Positions 1 to 9,519 of a DNA stretch of 64,000 bases are shown piece by piece (the stretch's first letter is position 1; every line of letters begins with the position of its first letter). The stretch is taken from contig NZ_BDAW01000022.1 of the NCBI RefSeq assembly GCF_001625085.1, positions 82,217-146,216 on the forward strand. The letters run 5' to 3'. The notes below the pieces were generated by a model. The model was given only the letters and a program-made list of their open reading frames with translations. It searched no databases and had not been told where the DNA came from. The position numbers and the translations under genes are program-made. This DNA is from Nocardia acidivorans NBRC 108247. Lineage in GTDB: Bacteria; Actinomycetota; Actinomycetes; Mycobacteriales; Mycobacteriaceae.

Positions 1-424
1 CACTCCAGCCGTATCCGGGCAATGACGGCGCGACCACGTGGAACGCGTCCGCTGGGTCACCGCCGTACGCACGCGGGTCGGTCAGCGGGCCCAGGACCTC
101 CAGGAACTCGAGCACCGAACCCGGCCACCCGTGCGTGAGCACGAGCGGGAACGCGTCCGGCTCCGGCGAGCGCACGTGCAGGAAGTGGATGCCCAGCCCG
201 TCGATCGTGTCGCGGTACTGCGGGAACACGTTCAGCCGTTCGGCGAACCCGAAATCGTAGTCCTCGGCCCAACTGCGGCACAGCTCCCGCGCATACGCCA
301 GCGGCAAACCCTGTGACCAGTCGTCCACCGGCTCGCGCTCGGGCCACCGCGTCCGTCGCAGTCGTTCACGCAGGTCCGCGATCTCGCCGTCGGTGATGCG
401 GACCTCGAATGGCTCGGCGGACAC
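1..424 (-). CDS. epoxide hydrolase, N-terminal part (cut by window edge)
   Basis: The first 141 codons of an alpha/beta-hydrolase of the microsomal-type epoxide hydrolase family, which opens epoxides to diols. The fragment begins with the helical EHN lid domain (PFEVRI, then WPEREPVDDWSQG and a Trp-rich stretch). It runs into the first strands of the hydrolase core with HGWPGSVLEF, the oxyanion-hole motif typical of the family. The nucleophile Asp, acid and His lie beyond the window. A GTG start at 424 is chosen because AAGGAG lies six bases upstream. It is transcribed out of the window, in the same direction as the TetR gene 141 bp upstream, so co-transcription with that regulator is possible. 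Substrate unknown. Confidence 0.85.
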   Translation of the reverse strand, partial: MSAEPFEVRITDGEIADLRERLRRTRWPEREPVDDWSQGLPLAYARELCRSWAEDYDFGFAERLNVFPQYRDTIDGLGIHFLHVRSPEPDAFPLVLTHGWPGSVLEFLEVLGPLTDPRAYGGDPADAFHVVAPSLPGYGWS

Positions 425-565
425 GCAAAGCTCCTTACTGGTCGGGATCACTTGCTCGAATCCGCTGCCCTTCGGACGACGCCCTGTCGCGGCAGCATCC
501 ACTGGAACCTGGCTCCGCCGACCGGTATTCCGCGCCCCAGCGGACGATGGGCGTTCGCCGACCGG

Positions 566-1234
566 CTAGCTCGCGGAGCCTTCCCGGCGCGGCGTCATCT
601 CGCCGAGGGTGGCGGAGAGGTTGGCCAGGGCGGGGTTTCGTGCGGTCGGGGTGGCTCCGCGGGTGGTGGCGGCGGATGCGTTGTCGGCGGTGAGGCGATG
701 GACGGTGCGTTCGAGGATGGGCAGAATTTCGGTGATTTCCATTGTGCCGGTGGCGAATCGGGCTATCAGGGCCACGACCATATTGGGCAGGATTACCGCT
801 ATGTCGTCGATGTAGGACTGGTCCAGGCCGCTCAAGGCGTGTTCGGCGATCGGGAGCAGGGCGGTGAGGCCGTGGGTGTCGAGGCGGTGGCCGCCGGGGG
901 TGGTGCGCGCGTGATGGTAGGCCACCAGCATGGCGGGATGCTTCTCCCACGGTTCGAAGACGCCGCGCAGCACCCGGACCATGGCATCGCGCACCGATTC
1001 GCCGGGGACGACGGGCGCTACCTCGGCGTAGGCGTTCTCGGTCATCCACTGTTCGAGGGCCGAGAGGATGAGTTCATCGCGGGTGGCGAAGAGCTGGTAG
1101 ATCTTGGCGAGTGAGACGTGCGCGCGGCTCGCGACGGTGCGCAATTGGACGCCGTCATAGCCGTTTTCGGCCAGCAGGTCCAGCACCACGGCGATTATTC
1201 GCCCGGACGCGTCGGACTCTTGATCTTTACCCAC
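566..1234 (-). CDS. TetR family transcriptional regulator
   Basis: A 222-residue TetR-type repressor. An N-terminal helix-turn-helix is visible around residues 10-60 (IIAVVLDLLAENGYDGVQLRTVA, with recognition-helix core VSLAKIYQLF), followed by an all-helical ligand domain of normal length. The start is GTG at 1234. An upstream ATG at 1242 is in another frame. The gene is divergent from the LVIVD/cholesterol-oxidase pair, and two palindromes sit immediately upstream (1244-1272), so autoregulation and control of the divergent genes is likely. The ligand is unknown; a sterol- or lipid-derived molecule would fit the neighbours but is only a guess. The last residues (after about 195) are rich in Thr, Ala and Arg and probably disordered. 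Confidence 0.9.
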   Translation of the reverse strand: MGKDQESDASGRIIAVVLDLLAENGYDGVQLRTVASRAHVSLAKIYQLFATRDELILSALEQWMTENAYAEVAPVVPGESVRDAMVRVLRGVFEPWEKHPAMLVAYHHARTTPGGHRLDTHGLTALLPIAEHALSGLDQSYIDDIAVILPNMVVALIARFATGTMEITEILPILERTVHRLTADNASAATTRGATPTARNPALANLSATLGEMTPRREGSAS

Positions 1235-1243
1235 CCCCTCATG

Positions 1244-1272
1244 GTAACTTCGTTACTGGTAACTCGGTTACC
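1244..1272. promoter_or_regulatory. two tandem palindromes, putative TetR operator
   Basis: GTAACttcGTTAC (1244-1256) and GGTAACtcgGTTACC (1258-1272) are both perfect palindromes with three-base centres, about 15 bp apart centre to centre. They lie 10-38 bp upstream of the TetR start, in the gap shared with the divergent LVIVD gene. This arrangement is typical of TetR autoregulatory operators bound by two dimers. Binding is inferred. Confidence 0.7.
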
Positions 1273-1389
1273 ACGTGTGGGTTCCCACCCCGAACCCGAT
1301 CGACGGCGCACGCTCAGGTCACCCTCCGGCGGGCGAACCGTACTGTGGCTCAACGCATTACGAAAGGCCGCCCTCATCGTGGAGGGCTC

Positions 1390-2931
1390 ATGCCCATGGC
1401 TCACATGCTCAGACCTCTGCTACGCCGATCACTCATCCTCGGGGCCACCCTCGCACTGCTGCCCGTCAGCGCCGCCTCCGGGCAGTCGCCCGCCGCAATG
1501 AATTCCGCTGTGGCACGGGCGAATTGCGGACCGGAGTCCCATCCCGAATCCGGTCTGCAAGGCGACGTCCCCGCCGCCGACCGCGACAGCGGCCGCAGCA
1601 GGGAAGGGTACAGCTGCAATATTCGGCAGCTCGGCGACTACGCCGGGCGCGGCGGCGGAATCACCTCGGTCACCTTCGACCACTGCGCCTATATCGGCAC
1701 CTTCTTCCCCGGCGATCTCCTCGGCCCCGTCGAGGGCGTGCAGGTGATCGATGTCGCCGATCCGGCGAATCCGGTGCGCACCGCCAACCTCGCCGAACCG
1801 GCCATGCTGGCGGGCACGTGGGAAAGCTTGAAGGTCAATGAAACTCGCAAACTGCTGGTCGGCGCGGGCGTACCCTTCCTGACCGGTGCGGGTCTGCTGT
1901 CCATCTACGACATCTCCGATTGCGCACACCCGCGACTGCTCAACCCCGGACCGGGAACCGACCTGGCGCTACCGCTTCCGCTCACCTCGCACGAGGGCGG
2001 ATTCTCCCCGGACGGCAATACCTATTGGAGCTCCGGCGTCGCGCCCGGCCTGATCACCGCCGTCGACATCACCGATCCCGCCGCGCCCCATGTGATCTGG
2101 CAGGGGCTGCCCGGACTCTCCATGCACGGCTTCGGATTCGCCGACGACGGCAATCGGATGTACCTGGCCAACAACTTCGGCGGCCTCACCGTGCTGGACA
2201 TCAGCGCCGTCCAGCGCCGCGACCCGAATCCCATTGTGCCGCAACTGACGAATATGACCTGGACCGACGGCTGGGCCACCCAGCACAACATCCCGGTCAG
2301 CTTCGGCGGCACGCCCTACGTATTCGCGGTGAACGAGGCGGGTTCGGGCGGAGTGAAGATCATCGACATCACCGATGATCGAAACCCGCGGATCGTCAAT
2401 ACGATCAAGCTCGAGATCAACCTGCTCACCAATCAGGACAGCATGCTGGCCTCCGCTTCCGGCGGCTCGCTCTTCGGCTACGACGCGCACTACTGCGCCG
2501 CCGACCGCCCGGTCGATCCCACCGCCCTGGCCTGCGGCTGGACCTCCTCGGGCATCCGCGTCTTCGATATTCGCGATCCCCTCGACGTGCGCGAGATCGC
2601 CTACTACAACCCGCCCGCGCGCACCGGCGAGAACACCGAACGCTGGAACTCACCGCACGCCCTGGCCTCGCTCATCGGCCCGCCGCTGCTCGCCGCGCCC
2701 GCCATAGCGCAGGCGGTCATGAACGGGCAGTTCGACCTCTCGCAGGCATTGAGCGCGCGCACCGGACGCATCGCTCTGGGCGACCTCTCCACCGACTGGT
2801 GCTTCTCCGCCCCGGAATGGCACGGCAACCAGCTCTGGACCACCTGCGCCGACAACGGATTCCTCGCGCTCGAGCTGGATCCGGCCGTCTACACCCCGCC
2901 CGCGGATCAGCGCTCCACCATCGGCTCCTGA
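1390..2931 (+). CDS. secreted LVIVD-repeat (beta-propeller-like) protein
   Basis: A 513-residue exported protein. Residues 1-33 look like a signal peptide: basic start with RR, a hydrophobic stretch, and SAASG before cleavage. The mature part contains a series of LVIVD-type repeats (VQVIDVADPANPV, LLSIYDISD, ITAVDITDPAAP, LTVLDIS, VKIIDITDDRNP, IRVFDIRDP), which fold as propeller blades in this family. Several cysteines (for example FDHC, DYDAHYCA, ALACGW, DWCF, WTTC) could form disulfides outside the cell. GGAGG at 1381-1385 serves either ATG 1390 or ATG 1396; the second has the more usual spacing. The stop is 45 bp before a Tat-exported cholesterol oxidase, so the two are probably one operon and may act together at the cell surface. 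No enzymatic motif was seen. Confidence 0.8.
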   Translation: MPMAHMLRPLLRRSLILGATLALLPVSAASGQSPAAMNSAVARANCGPESHPESGLQGDVPAADRDSGRSREGYSCNIRQLGDYAGRGGGITSVTFDHCAYIGTFFPGDLLGPVEGVQVIDVADPANPVRTANLAEPAMLAGTWESLKVNETRKLLVGAGVPFLTGAGLLSIYDISDCAHPRLLNPGPGTDLALPLPLTSHEGGFSPDGNTYWSSGVAPGLITAVDITDPAAPHVIWQGLPGLSMHGFGFADDGNRMYLANNFGGLTVLDISAVQRRDPNPIVPQLTNMTWTDGWATQHNIPVSFGGTPYVFAVNEAGSGGVKIIDITDDRNPRIVNTIKLEINLLTNQDSMLASASGGSLFGYDAHYCAADRPVDPTALACGWTSSGIRVFDIRDPLDVREIAYYNPPARTGENTERWNSPHALASLIGPPLLAAPAIAQAVMNGQFDLSQALSARTGRIALGDLSTDWCFSAPEWHGNQLWTTCADNGFLALELDPAVYTPPADQRSTIGS

Positions 2932-2976
2932 TCGCCCTGCGGCACAAGCACTCTCCGCCTCTCTCGAAGGTCTCGC

Positions 2977-4572
2977 ATGTCCGTACTCTCGCGCCGCTCC
3001 CTGCTGCTCGGAACCGCCGCCGCCGGAGCTGTACTCGCCGGAACCCGAAATAGCCCCGTGCGCAACGGAATAGCCGCGCGCGTCAACAGCATCCCACTCA
3101 CCCGCGAAGAGCATCGCGTCGTCGTGATCGGCTCCGGCTTCGGCGGCGGCGTCACCGCCCTGCGCCTCGCGCGAGCGGGCGTCCCGGTGCTGGTGCTGGA
3201 GCGCGGTATGCGCTGGCCCACCGGCCCCGACGCGGAGACCTTTCCCCGCGCCTCCGCACCCGACAAACGAATGCTCTGGTATCGCTCCAGCCCCGAACTC
3301 TTCGGCAAGCCACTGATTTTCGAGCCGTACACGGGATTGGTCGAGGCGGTGCCCGGCGAGAATATGACCGCGCTGTGCGCCGCCGGTCTCGGCGGCGGTT
3401 CGCTCATCTACCAGGGCATGTCCCTCCAGCCCTCGGAAGCGGTGTTCAACACCCATCTCCCGGAGCAGTTGGACTGGCAGACCATGAATCGCGTGCACTA
3501 TCCGCGCGCCACCCGCATGCTCAATCTCGCTGTCGCACCGGATGATCTGATCGCCAGCCCCAATTACGCCGCCGCCCGATACTTCGCCGATCGGGTGCGG
3601 CAGGCGGGTCTGCCGCTGTCCAAGATCCCGATGCCCATCGACTGGAACTACGCCCTGGCCGAACTGCGCGGCGAGATGAAACCCTCCTACACCAATGGCG
3701 ACGGCGCCATGGGCGTGAACAATGGCGGCAAGCATTCGGTGGACGTCACCTATCTCGCCGCCGCCGAAGCCACCGGCCGGGTGACAATCCAGACGCTGCA
3801 TCAGGTTTCGGAGATCGAACGCGCCGCCGACGGCCGCTGGACGGTTCATGTCGAACAGCTCGACACCTCCGGAACCGTGGTCGCGCAGAAGATCATCACC
3901 ACCACGGCGCTCGTCATGGCGGCGGGCAGCCTCAACACCACCCGGCTGCTCATGCGCGCGGGCGCGAAGGGGCGGATCCCCGACCTCCCCGATGCGCTCG
4001 GACAGGGCTGGGGCACCAATGCCGACCGCATCTACGTCTGGACCGATCCGGCCTCGAATTTCGGTACCGCACAGGGCGGTCCGGTCGTCTACGGCAGTTT
4101 GAACTGGGATGACCCGCACAGCGCGCATACCGTCATCCAGGCATCCATTCCGCCGCTGTCGGTGGACCCCAAGAGCACCATGATGGTCGGCTACGGTGTC
4201 AGCGACGGTCGCGGCGAATTCCGTTACGACGCGACGACGGACGATGCCCGGCTGCACTGGCCCAGCGACGGCGACAGCTTCATCCAGGACAACCACATCG
4301 GCCCCACCACGCGTGAAATCGCCGGTCCCGGAAGCACTCTCCTGGACACCAATGCGGCTTTCCCCTCCACCTGGCATCCGCTCGGCGGTGCGTCCATGGG
4401 CGCGGTCTGCGATCTCGAGGGCAGGGTCCTGGGCCAGCGCGGCCTCTACGTCCTCGACGGTGCGCTCATGCCCGGAAACACCGCCGCCTGCAACCCATCC
4501 CTGACCATCGCGGCCGTCGTCGAACGCGCGCTCGACGCCCTGGTCGCCCAGGACGTCGGCACGGTGATCTAG
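2977..4572 (+). CDS. cholesterol oxidase-like GMC flavoenzyme, Tat-exported
   Basis: A 531-residue GMC-fold FAD oxidoreductase resembling type-I (non-covalent FAD) cholesterol oxidase, which oxidises the 3-beta-hydroxyl of sterols. Visible features are a twin-arginine signal (SRRSLLLG, residues 5-12), the FAD dinucleotide motif GSGFGGG (52-58), [10 protein letters not shown] near 135, [13 protein letters not shown] near 250, WHPLGG with the active-site His near 467, and CNPSLTI with the FAD/substrate Asn near 506. By memory-based alignment with the Streptomyces enzyme, the Glu of its IAEIAP segment (the isomerisation base) corresponds to Ala in VIQASIPP here. If so, the enzyme may oxidise without isomerising, or use another steroid. 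It follows the secreted LVIVD gene by 45 bp and ends one base before the convergent LLM gene. Confidence 0.85.
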   Translation: MSVLSRRSLLLGTAAAGAVLAGTRNSPVRNGIAARVNSIPLTREEHRVVVIGSGFGGGVTALRLARAGVPVLVLERGMRWPTGPDAETFPRASAPDKRMLWYRSSPELFGKPLIFEPYTGLVEAVPGENMTALCAAGLGGGSLIYQGMSLQPSEAVFNTHLPEQLDWQTMNRVHYPRATRMLNLAVAPDDLIASPNYAAARYFADRVRQAGLPLSKIPMPIDWNYALAELRGEMKPSYTNGDGAMGVNNGGKHSVDVTYLAAAEATGRVTIQTLHQVSEIERAADGRWTVHVEQLDTSGTVVAQKIITTTALVMAAGSLNTTRLLMRAGAKGRIPDLPDALGQGWGTNADRIYVWTDPASNFGTAQGGPVVYGSLNWDDPHSAHTVIQASIPPLSVDPKSTMMVGYGVSDGRGEFRYDATTDDARLHWPSDGDSFIQDNHIGPTTREIAGPGSTLLDTNAAFPSTWHPLGGASMGAVCDLEGRVLGQRGLYVLDGALMPGNTAACNPSLTIAAVVERALDALVAQDVGTVI

Positions 4573-4573
4573 A

Positions 4574-5587
4574 TCAGCGGACCTGCGGGGCCACCTTCTC
4601 GCCGAGCAGTTCGATATTGCGCAGCACCTTCTCGTGCGGGAGCGTGCCCACGCTGGTATGCAGCATGAAGCGGTCCAGGCCGAGATCATCGCGGACGGCG
4701 GCGATCTTGCCCGCCACATAGTCGGGGGTGCCCACGAACAGCGATCCACTCTGCGAGCGCAGGGCCGCGAACTGTTCGCGGGTCATCGGTCCCCACCCGC
4801 GTTCGCGCCCGATACCGGACATGGCGCGGGCGTACGGGGCGTAGAAGTCCGCGACCGCCTGCTCATCGGTTTCGGCGACATACCCGTGCGCGTGCACCGC
4901 CACCGGTCGCGGTTCATGCCCGCCCTGCTCCAGCGCGCGGTGGTACAGATCCACCAGCGGTTTGAAGCGGGCCGGCTGACCGCCGATGATCGCGATGGCC
5001 AGGGGAAGTCCCAAAAGCCCTGCGCGGACTACGGATTCGGGACTGCCGCCGACCGCGATCCAGACCGGCAGCGGCCGGTTCTCGGTGCGCGGATAGACGA
5101 TGGCATCGGTCAGCGGGGCACGGAATTTGCCCTCCCAGGTGACCGGTCCCTCCTCGCGGATCTTCAGCAGCAGCGCGAGCTTCTCCTCGAAGAGTTCGTC
5201 GTAGTCGGCCAGGTCGTAGCCGAACAGCGGGAACGATTCGATGAAGGAGCCGCGGCCCGCCATGAGTTCGGCTCTGCCATTGGACAATCCGTCCAGGGTG
5301 GCGAAATCCTGGTACGCCCGTACCGGGTCAGCCGAGCTGAGCACCGTCACCGCGCTGGTGAGCTGAATGCGCTCGGTGCGCGAGGCGATGGCGGCCAGCG
5401 CCACGGCGGGGGAGGAGGCGGCGAAATCCTTACGGTGGTGTTCGCCCACGCCATAGACATCGAGACCGGCCTGTTCGGTGACCACGGCCTCCTCGACGAC
5501 CTGGCGCAGCCGCTCACCCGCGGTCGGCACCGGGCCATCCCCGCCGACGGGATGGGTCTCGGCGAATGTCGTCAGTCCCAGTTCCAT
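4574..5587 (-). CDS. LLM-class flavin-dependent oxidoreductase
   Basis: A 337-residue luciferase-like monooxygenase-fold enzyme. Residues 1-60 give the first barrel strands ([12 protein letters not shown], then [15 protein letters not shown]). [37 protein letters not shown] (about 98-135) is the conserved central part, and a C-terminal [12 protein letters not shown] segment is typical of the family. Such enzymes use FMN or F420; the cofactor cannot be decided from sequence. A single base separates its stop from the convergent cholesterol oxidase stop. Its start faces map across a 198-bp divergent spacer. Substrate unknown. The call to the family is firm and the role open. Confidence 0.88.
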   Translation of the reverse strand: MELGLTTFAETHPVGGDGPVPTAGERLRQVVEEAVVTEQAGLDVYGVGEHHRKDFAASSPAVALAAIASRTERIQLTSAVTVLSSADPVRAYQDFATLDGLSNGRAELMAGRGSFIESFPLFGYDLADYDELFEEKLALLLKIREEGPVTWEGKFRAPLTDAIVYPRTENRPLPVWIAVGGSPESVVRAGLLGLPLAIAIIGGQPARFKPLVDLYHRALEQGGHEPRPVAVHAHGYVAETDEQAVADFYAPYARAMSGIGRERGWGPMTREQFAALRSQSGSLFVGTPDYVAGKIAAVRDDLGLDRFMLHTSVGTLPHEKVLRNIELLGEKVAPQVR

Positions 5588-5785
5588 GGCTTACGCCACC
5601 TTCCAATGTTGTTTCCTTGTCAACTTGTGAGCTTAAACGGACTGCGGTCCGGAAACATTCCAAGCCCCGTGACCGGGGCCGACCCGCGTCTCGCGGCAGG
5701 CGTCGCACCGGAGATCGGCCGTCGCTTCACCGGGAAATCCCCGCTGGAGGAGAGCCGTCCGCATCGGGCGGATAGTCTTGTTCCC

Positions 5786-6649
5786 ATGTCAGTGCGCACC
5801 CGCCAACCCCTCGTTCCCGGCACGCAGTCGCCCATCCGCGAGGTGCCGAAGTCCATCGAGCGGCCCGAGTACGTCTGGAAGAAAACCGCCAACGAGGGCA
5901 GTGAGCCCTGGGTGCAGACCCCGGAGACCATCGAGGCCATGCGCATCGCGAGCAAGCTCGCCGCCCAGGCCCTGGAGGAGGCGGGCAAGGCGGTCGCCCC
6001 CGGCGTCACCACCGATGAGCTCGACCGTATCGTGCACGAATACCTGATCGACAATGGCGCGTACCCGTCGACGCTGGGCTACAAGGGCTTCCCCAAGTCC
6101 TGCTGCACCTCGCTGAATGAGGTGATCTGCCACGGCATTCCGGATTCCACCGTCATCGAGGACGGCGACATCGTCAATATCGACGTCACCGCCTACATCG
6201 GCGGCGTGCACGGCGACACCAATAAGACCTACCTCGCCGGTGATGTCGACGAGGAGGTGCGCCTGCTGGTCGAGCGCACCGAAGAGGCCACCATGCGCGC
6301 CATCAAGGCCGTCAAACCCGGCCGCGCGCTCAATGTGATCGGCCGCGTCATCGAGTCCTATGCCAACCGCTTCGACTACGGCGTGGTCCGGGACTTCACC
6401 GGCCACGGCGTCGGCCCCACCTTCCACAGCGGCCTGGTGATCCTGCATTACGACCAGCCCGCCGTGGAATCCGAGATCGAAACCGGCATGACCTTCACCA
6501 TCGAGCCCATGATCAACCTCGGCGGCATCGACTACGAGATCTGGCCTGACGGCTGGACCGTGGTCACCAAGGACCGCAAGTGGACCGCCCAGTTCGAGCA
6601 CACCCTCGTGGTCAACGAGAACGGTGCGGAAATCCTCACCCTGCCGTGA
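5786..6649 (+). CDS. map: type I methionine aminopeptidase (MapB type)
   Basis: A 287-residue methionine aminopeptidase that removes the initiator Met from nascent proteins in the cytosol. Metal ligands are visible: the two Asp of [19 protein letters not shown], His in [11 protein letters not shown], Glu in FTIEPM and Glu in QFEHTLVV. The roughly 40-residue N-terminal extension with proline motifs ([18 protein letters not shown]) matches the ribosome-interacting extension of mycobacterial MapB (family knowledge). ATG 5786 is chosen because the extension begins there and upstream sequence is not protein-like. The gene is divergent from the LLM oxidoreductase and probably monocistronic; a half copy of a palindromic repeat lies 17 bp after the stop. 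Confidence 0.95.
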   Translation: MSVRTRQPLVPGTQSPIREVPKSIERPEYVWKKTANEGSEPWVQTPETIEAMRIASKLAAQALEEAGKAVAPGVTTDELDRIVHEYLIDNGAYPSTLGYKGFPKSCCTSLNEVICHGIPDSTVIEDGDIVNIDVTAYIGGVHGDTNKTYLAGDVDEEVRLLVERTEEATMRAIKAVKPGRALNVIGRVIESYANRFDYGVVRDFTGHGVGPTFHSGLVILHYDQPAVESEIETGMTFTIEPMINLGGIDYEIWPDGWTVVTKDRKWTAQFEHTLVVNENGAEILTLP

Positions 6650-6665
6650 GTCCGCTGCCGCGCAA

Positions 6666-6700
6666 TGGATCCCGGCCACAAGCACGCCGGGATGACGGGT
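6666..6700. repeat. half copy of intergenic repeat family 1
   Basis: The stretch TGGATCCCGGCC...CGCCGGGATGACGGG matches the right arm of the palindromic repeat found complete at 9203, 12854, 20690 and 26834. The left arm is missing here. It sits in the 127-bp gap between map and cobQ. Confidence 0.75.
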
Positions 6701-6776
6701 GGGCGTTCGCGGGGCGCGATGCCGAGCACCTGACGTCATTGCCCGGCCGCACGTGGAATGACGAGGGGAGCGGCCG

Positions 6777-8315
6777 GTGAAGGGTGCGCTGCTCATCGCG
6801 GGCACCACCTCCGACGCGGGGAAAAGCGCTGTGGTGGCTGGGCTTTGCCGCATGCTGGCGCGGCGCGGGGTGAAGGTCGCGCCGTTCAAGGCGCAGAATA
6901 TGTCGAACAACTCCGTCGTCACCCTGGACGGCGGGGAGATCGGGCGGGCGCAGGCATTGCAGGCGCGCGCCTGCGGGCTGGAGCCGAGCGTGCGGTTCAA
7001 TCCGGTGCTGTTGAAGCCCGGCAGTGATCGGCGCTCACAGCTTGTGGTGCGCGGCAAGGCGATCGACACCGTGGGAGCCAAGGACTACTTCCGGCATCGG
7101 ACCGAACTGCGGGCGATCGTGGCCGAGGAATTGGCTTCGCTACGCGCCGAATTCGATGTGGTGATCTGCGAGGGTGCCGGTTCCCCCGCCGAAATCAACC
7201 TGCGCGCAACCGATCTGGCGAATATGGGATTGGCCCGCGCCGCAGACCTCCCGGTCCTGCTGGTCGGCGATATCGATCGCGGGGGAGTGCTCGCCCACCT
7301 CTTCGGCACCGTCGCGATCCTGGAACCCGAAGACCAGCAACTCATCTCGGGCTTCATTATCAACAAATTCCGTGGCGATGTGGACCTGCTGCGCCCCGGT
7401 CTCGACCAGCTCACCGAGCTGACCGGCCGCCCCACTCTGGGCGTGATCCCGTTCGCCGAAGACCTGTGGATCGACGCCGAGGACTCGCTGGGCACCATAG
7501 CCGACGCCCCGGTGGGTCGCTCCCGGCCGCCGCTCGGCAAGGACTGGCTGACGGCCGCCGCCATCCGCCTCCCTCGCATCTCCAACTCCACCGATGTCGA
7601 GGCCCTCGCCTGCGAGCCGGGCGTCTCGGTCCGCTGGGTCACCGACCCCTCCCGCCTCGCAGGTGCCGACCTGGTGGTCCTGCCCGGTAGTAAATCCACC
7701 GTGAGCGACCTGGAATGGTTGCGCCACACCGGAATAGCCGCGGCCCTGCAATCCCGAGCGGCGACCGGCGGCCCGATCCTCGGCATCTGCGGCGGCTACC
7801 AGATGCTCGCCCGCACCATCGACGACCGAGTCGAATCCACCGCGGGCACCGTCGACGGCCTGGGCCTACTCGACCTCGAAATCGAATTCGCCGATCCGAA
7901 GATCCTGCGCCGCAGCACCGGCCACGCCCCCGGCTATCTCGACCCGGTGGGCTCGGCGGGAATCCCGGTGCACGGCTACGAGATTCATCACGGTCGGGTC
8001 CGTTCCACCGGCGACCGGCCGTGGCTGCTGCTCGACGGCGAACCCGAAGGCAGTGTGCGCGGCGCGATCTGGGGCACCCACCTGCACGGCGCACTCGAAT
8101 CAGACGCCTTCCGGCGCGCCTTCCTCCGCGACGTAGCCACCCACGTCAAGGCCGATTTCGTTGTAGCCGAGGACGTTTCGGTCGACCAGATCCGCACCAC
8201 CCAACTGGACCTCCTGGCCGACCTCATGGAGAAATACCTCGACCTCCCCACCCTGGAGCGCCTCATTGCCGGCGGCGCACCCACCAACCTGCCCACCCTC
8301 ACCGTCGGCCGCTGA
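6777..8315 (+). CDS. cobQ: cobyric acid synthase (glutamine-hydrolysing)
   Basis: A 512-residue CobQ/CbiP, which amidates four side-chain carboxyls of adenosyl-cobyrinic acid a,c-diamide during adenosylcobalamin synthesis. The N-terminal synthetase domain starts with [22 protein letters not shown] (P-loop-like) and [13 protein letters not shown], characteristic of CobQ. The C-terminal class-I glutamine amidotransferase domain has the catalytic Cys in GICGGYQML and His in [10 protein letters not shown]. Length is normal. The GTG start at 6777 follows GAGGGG by six bases. It stands apart from the other cobalamin genes at 13-20 kb and 25.5 kb, a split common in actinobacteria. Confidence 0.95.
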   Translation: MKGALLIAGTTSDAGKSAVVAGLCRMLARRGVKVAPFKAQNMSNNSVVTLDGGEIGRAQALQARACGLEPSVRFNPVLLKPGSDRRSQLVVRGKAIDTVGAKDYFRHRTELRAIVAEELASLRAEFDVVICEGAGSPAEINLRATDLANMGLARAADLPVLLVGDIDRGGVLAHLFGTVAILEPEDQQLISGFIINKFRGDVDLLRPGLDQLTELTGRPTLGVIPFAEDLWIDAEDSLGTIADAPVGRSRPPLGKDWLTAAAIRLPRISNSTDVEALACEPGVSVRWVTDPSRLAGADLVVLPGSKSTVSDLEWLRHTGIAAALQSRAATGGPILGICGGYQMLARTIDDRVESTAGTVDGLGLLDLEIEFADPKILRRSTGHAPGYLDPVGSAGIPVHGYEIHHGRVRSTGDRPWLLLDGEPEGSVRGAIWGTHLHGALESDAFRRAFLRDVATHVKADFVVAEDVSVDQIRTTQLDLLADLMEKYLDLPTLERLIAGGAPTNLPTLTVGR

Positions 8316-8555
8316 GCCACGGCACTGCCGCACGAGGATCGGTGTTCAAGACCACGTGTGACTTTCAGCCGTGGGATTGGTGATCACCGACACGCGGGAA
8401 GTGCTGTCGGCCAGGCGAATCAGTGGTCTGCGGCACTCGCGCATCCTCGATCCCGGTGAATGGTCCGGCCCGACCGGCCGAATCGGTGACGGCGATCACA
8501 GCAATCCCGCCGACACGCGTTCGCGGTATTTGCGCGCCGTGTAGCGTAATCCGAT

Positions 8556-9119
8556 ATGGAATCTCGGCAGATCACGGTCGGTGACCGCGTATGGGCCGTG
8601 CGGGTCGGCGGCACCGAATCCCGCCATCATGTGCTCCTACTACCCGACGCGGGCGATCCGGCCGACGTATACGACCGGGTCTGTGAGCGTTTGCAGACCT
8701 CGGACCTGCGCACCATCGTCATCGAGCCCGCCGCCGGGCTCGACAATGCGGCGGTCTTCGGCATCCTCGACCAACTGAAAGTGCCGTGGGCCAACCTGGT
8801 CGGCGCGGGCACCGGTGCGGACCTGGCCTGGCAACTCGCGGCGCGCGGCTTCGGCCGTTTCATGAGCCTCATCGCCGCGGGCAGCGGTCACCCGGCCGCC
8901 CCCGCCGCCGACGGCACCATCGCCGACGCCACCTGCCCCCCGGTGGAAATCCCCACCACCCTGCTGGCCACCAAACGCCTCCCGCGCGCGGCCGCTGAAG
9001 CCTCCGGCCGCTACGTCTACGGCGAATTCCGCCTGGTCCCGGTCGACGTCGCCGACGTGGCCGCCGAAGCGGGCCACGAACTCGCCACCGAAATAGTCCT
9101 CCGCACCAGCTTCTGGTGA
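8556..9119 (+). CDS. small alpha/beta-hydrolase-like protein, function unknown
   Basis: A 187-residue protein with an alpha/beta-hydrolase look: HHVLLLPDAGDP near residue 24 resembles the first core strand and turn, and NLVGAGTGADLAWQLAARG near 85-105 resembles the nucleophile elbow. In place of the usual G-x-S-x-G the elbow reads GAGTGA, so the catalytic Ser is absent or replaced by Thr. It is shorter than normal hydrolases and lacks a clear C-terminal His box, so it may be non-catalytic. There is no convincing ribosome-binding site before ATG 8556, while TAGCGT/TAATCC just upstream could be a -10 element of a short-leader transcript. The 240 bp before it showed no other feature. Confidence 0.65.
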   Translation: MESRQITVGDRVWAVRVGGTESRHHVLLLPDAGDPADVYDRVCERLQTSDLRTIVIEPAAGLDNAAVFGILDQLKVPWANLVGAGTGADLAWQLAARGFGRFMSLIAAGSGHPAAPAADGTIADATCPPVEIPTTLLATKRLPRAAAEASGRYVYGEFRLVPVDVADVAAEAGHELATEIVLRTSFW

Positions 9120-9202
9120 CCTGGGAGTCCACACAGCCCGTTCAGCTGAACCCCTCGGTCATCCCCGCGTGCCCCTTCGTCATCCCGGCAAGCGAACCCT
9201 TC

Positions 9203-9292
9203 GTCATCCCGGCATGCTTTCGGCCGGGATCCACACGCCGCGGCACCTCAGCTGACCGCGTGGATCCCGGCCAAAAGCGCGTCGGGATGGCG
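9203..9292. repeat. intergenic palindromic repeat family 1, copy with expanded arms
   Basis: The left arm GTCATCCCGGCATGC...GGCCGGGATCCAC and right arm GTGGATCCCGGCC...CGTCGGGATGGCGG form an imperfect inverted repeat around a roughly 30-bp centre. Degenerate copies of the outer left arm (TCATCCCCGCGTGCC near 9159, TCATCCCGGCAAGCG near 9180) precede it, and the right arm continues into a tandem array, so both ends have been copied in series. Confidence 0.8.
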
Positions 9293-9480
9293 GACCAGGT
9301 TCGCGCCGGGAGGCGGACCAGGCTCGTGCCGGGATGGCGGACCAGATTCGTGCCGGGAGGCGGACCAGGCTCGTGCCGGGATGGCGGACCAGATTCGTGC
9401 CGGGATGGCGGACCAGGCTCGTGCCGGGATGGCGGACCAGGCTCGTGCCGGGATGGCGGACCAGGCTCGCGTTGGGATGG
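9291..9480. repeat. 24-bp tandem repeat array, 8 units
   Basis: Eight head-to-tail units, six of 24 bp and two of 23 bp (one base lost). They follow CGGACCAGGCTCG plus TGCCGGGATGG, with GGC/GAT and T/C variants. The last half of each unit equals the outer end of the palindromic repeat just to the left, so the array appears to be an expansion of that arm. One frame is open across it, but the shifts caused by the 23-bp units and the lack of a start signal argue against coding. It lies between the 8556 gene and the hydrolase at 9520. Confidence 0.9.
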
Positions 9481-9519
9481 CGGGGAGTGATACGCGGTGG
9501 GGATGACAGCGTTGCGGGG

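Noticed and set aside
1244..1272. KstR-type operator
   Set aside because: The palindromes have odd-length centres and GTAAC half sites, unlike the AAC-N2-GTT core of KstR.
2650..4749. Very long antisense frame opposite the LVIVD and cholesterol oxidase genes
   Set aside because: A typical high-GC shadow frame; the plus-strand genes have signal peptides and conserved motifs.
9291..9480. Tandem array considered as CRISPR or as a coding repeat protein
   Set aside because: Units are contiguous without spacers, no cas genes are near, and two 23-bp units shift the open frame; it is a simple tandem repeat derived from a neighbouring palindrome.
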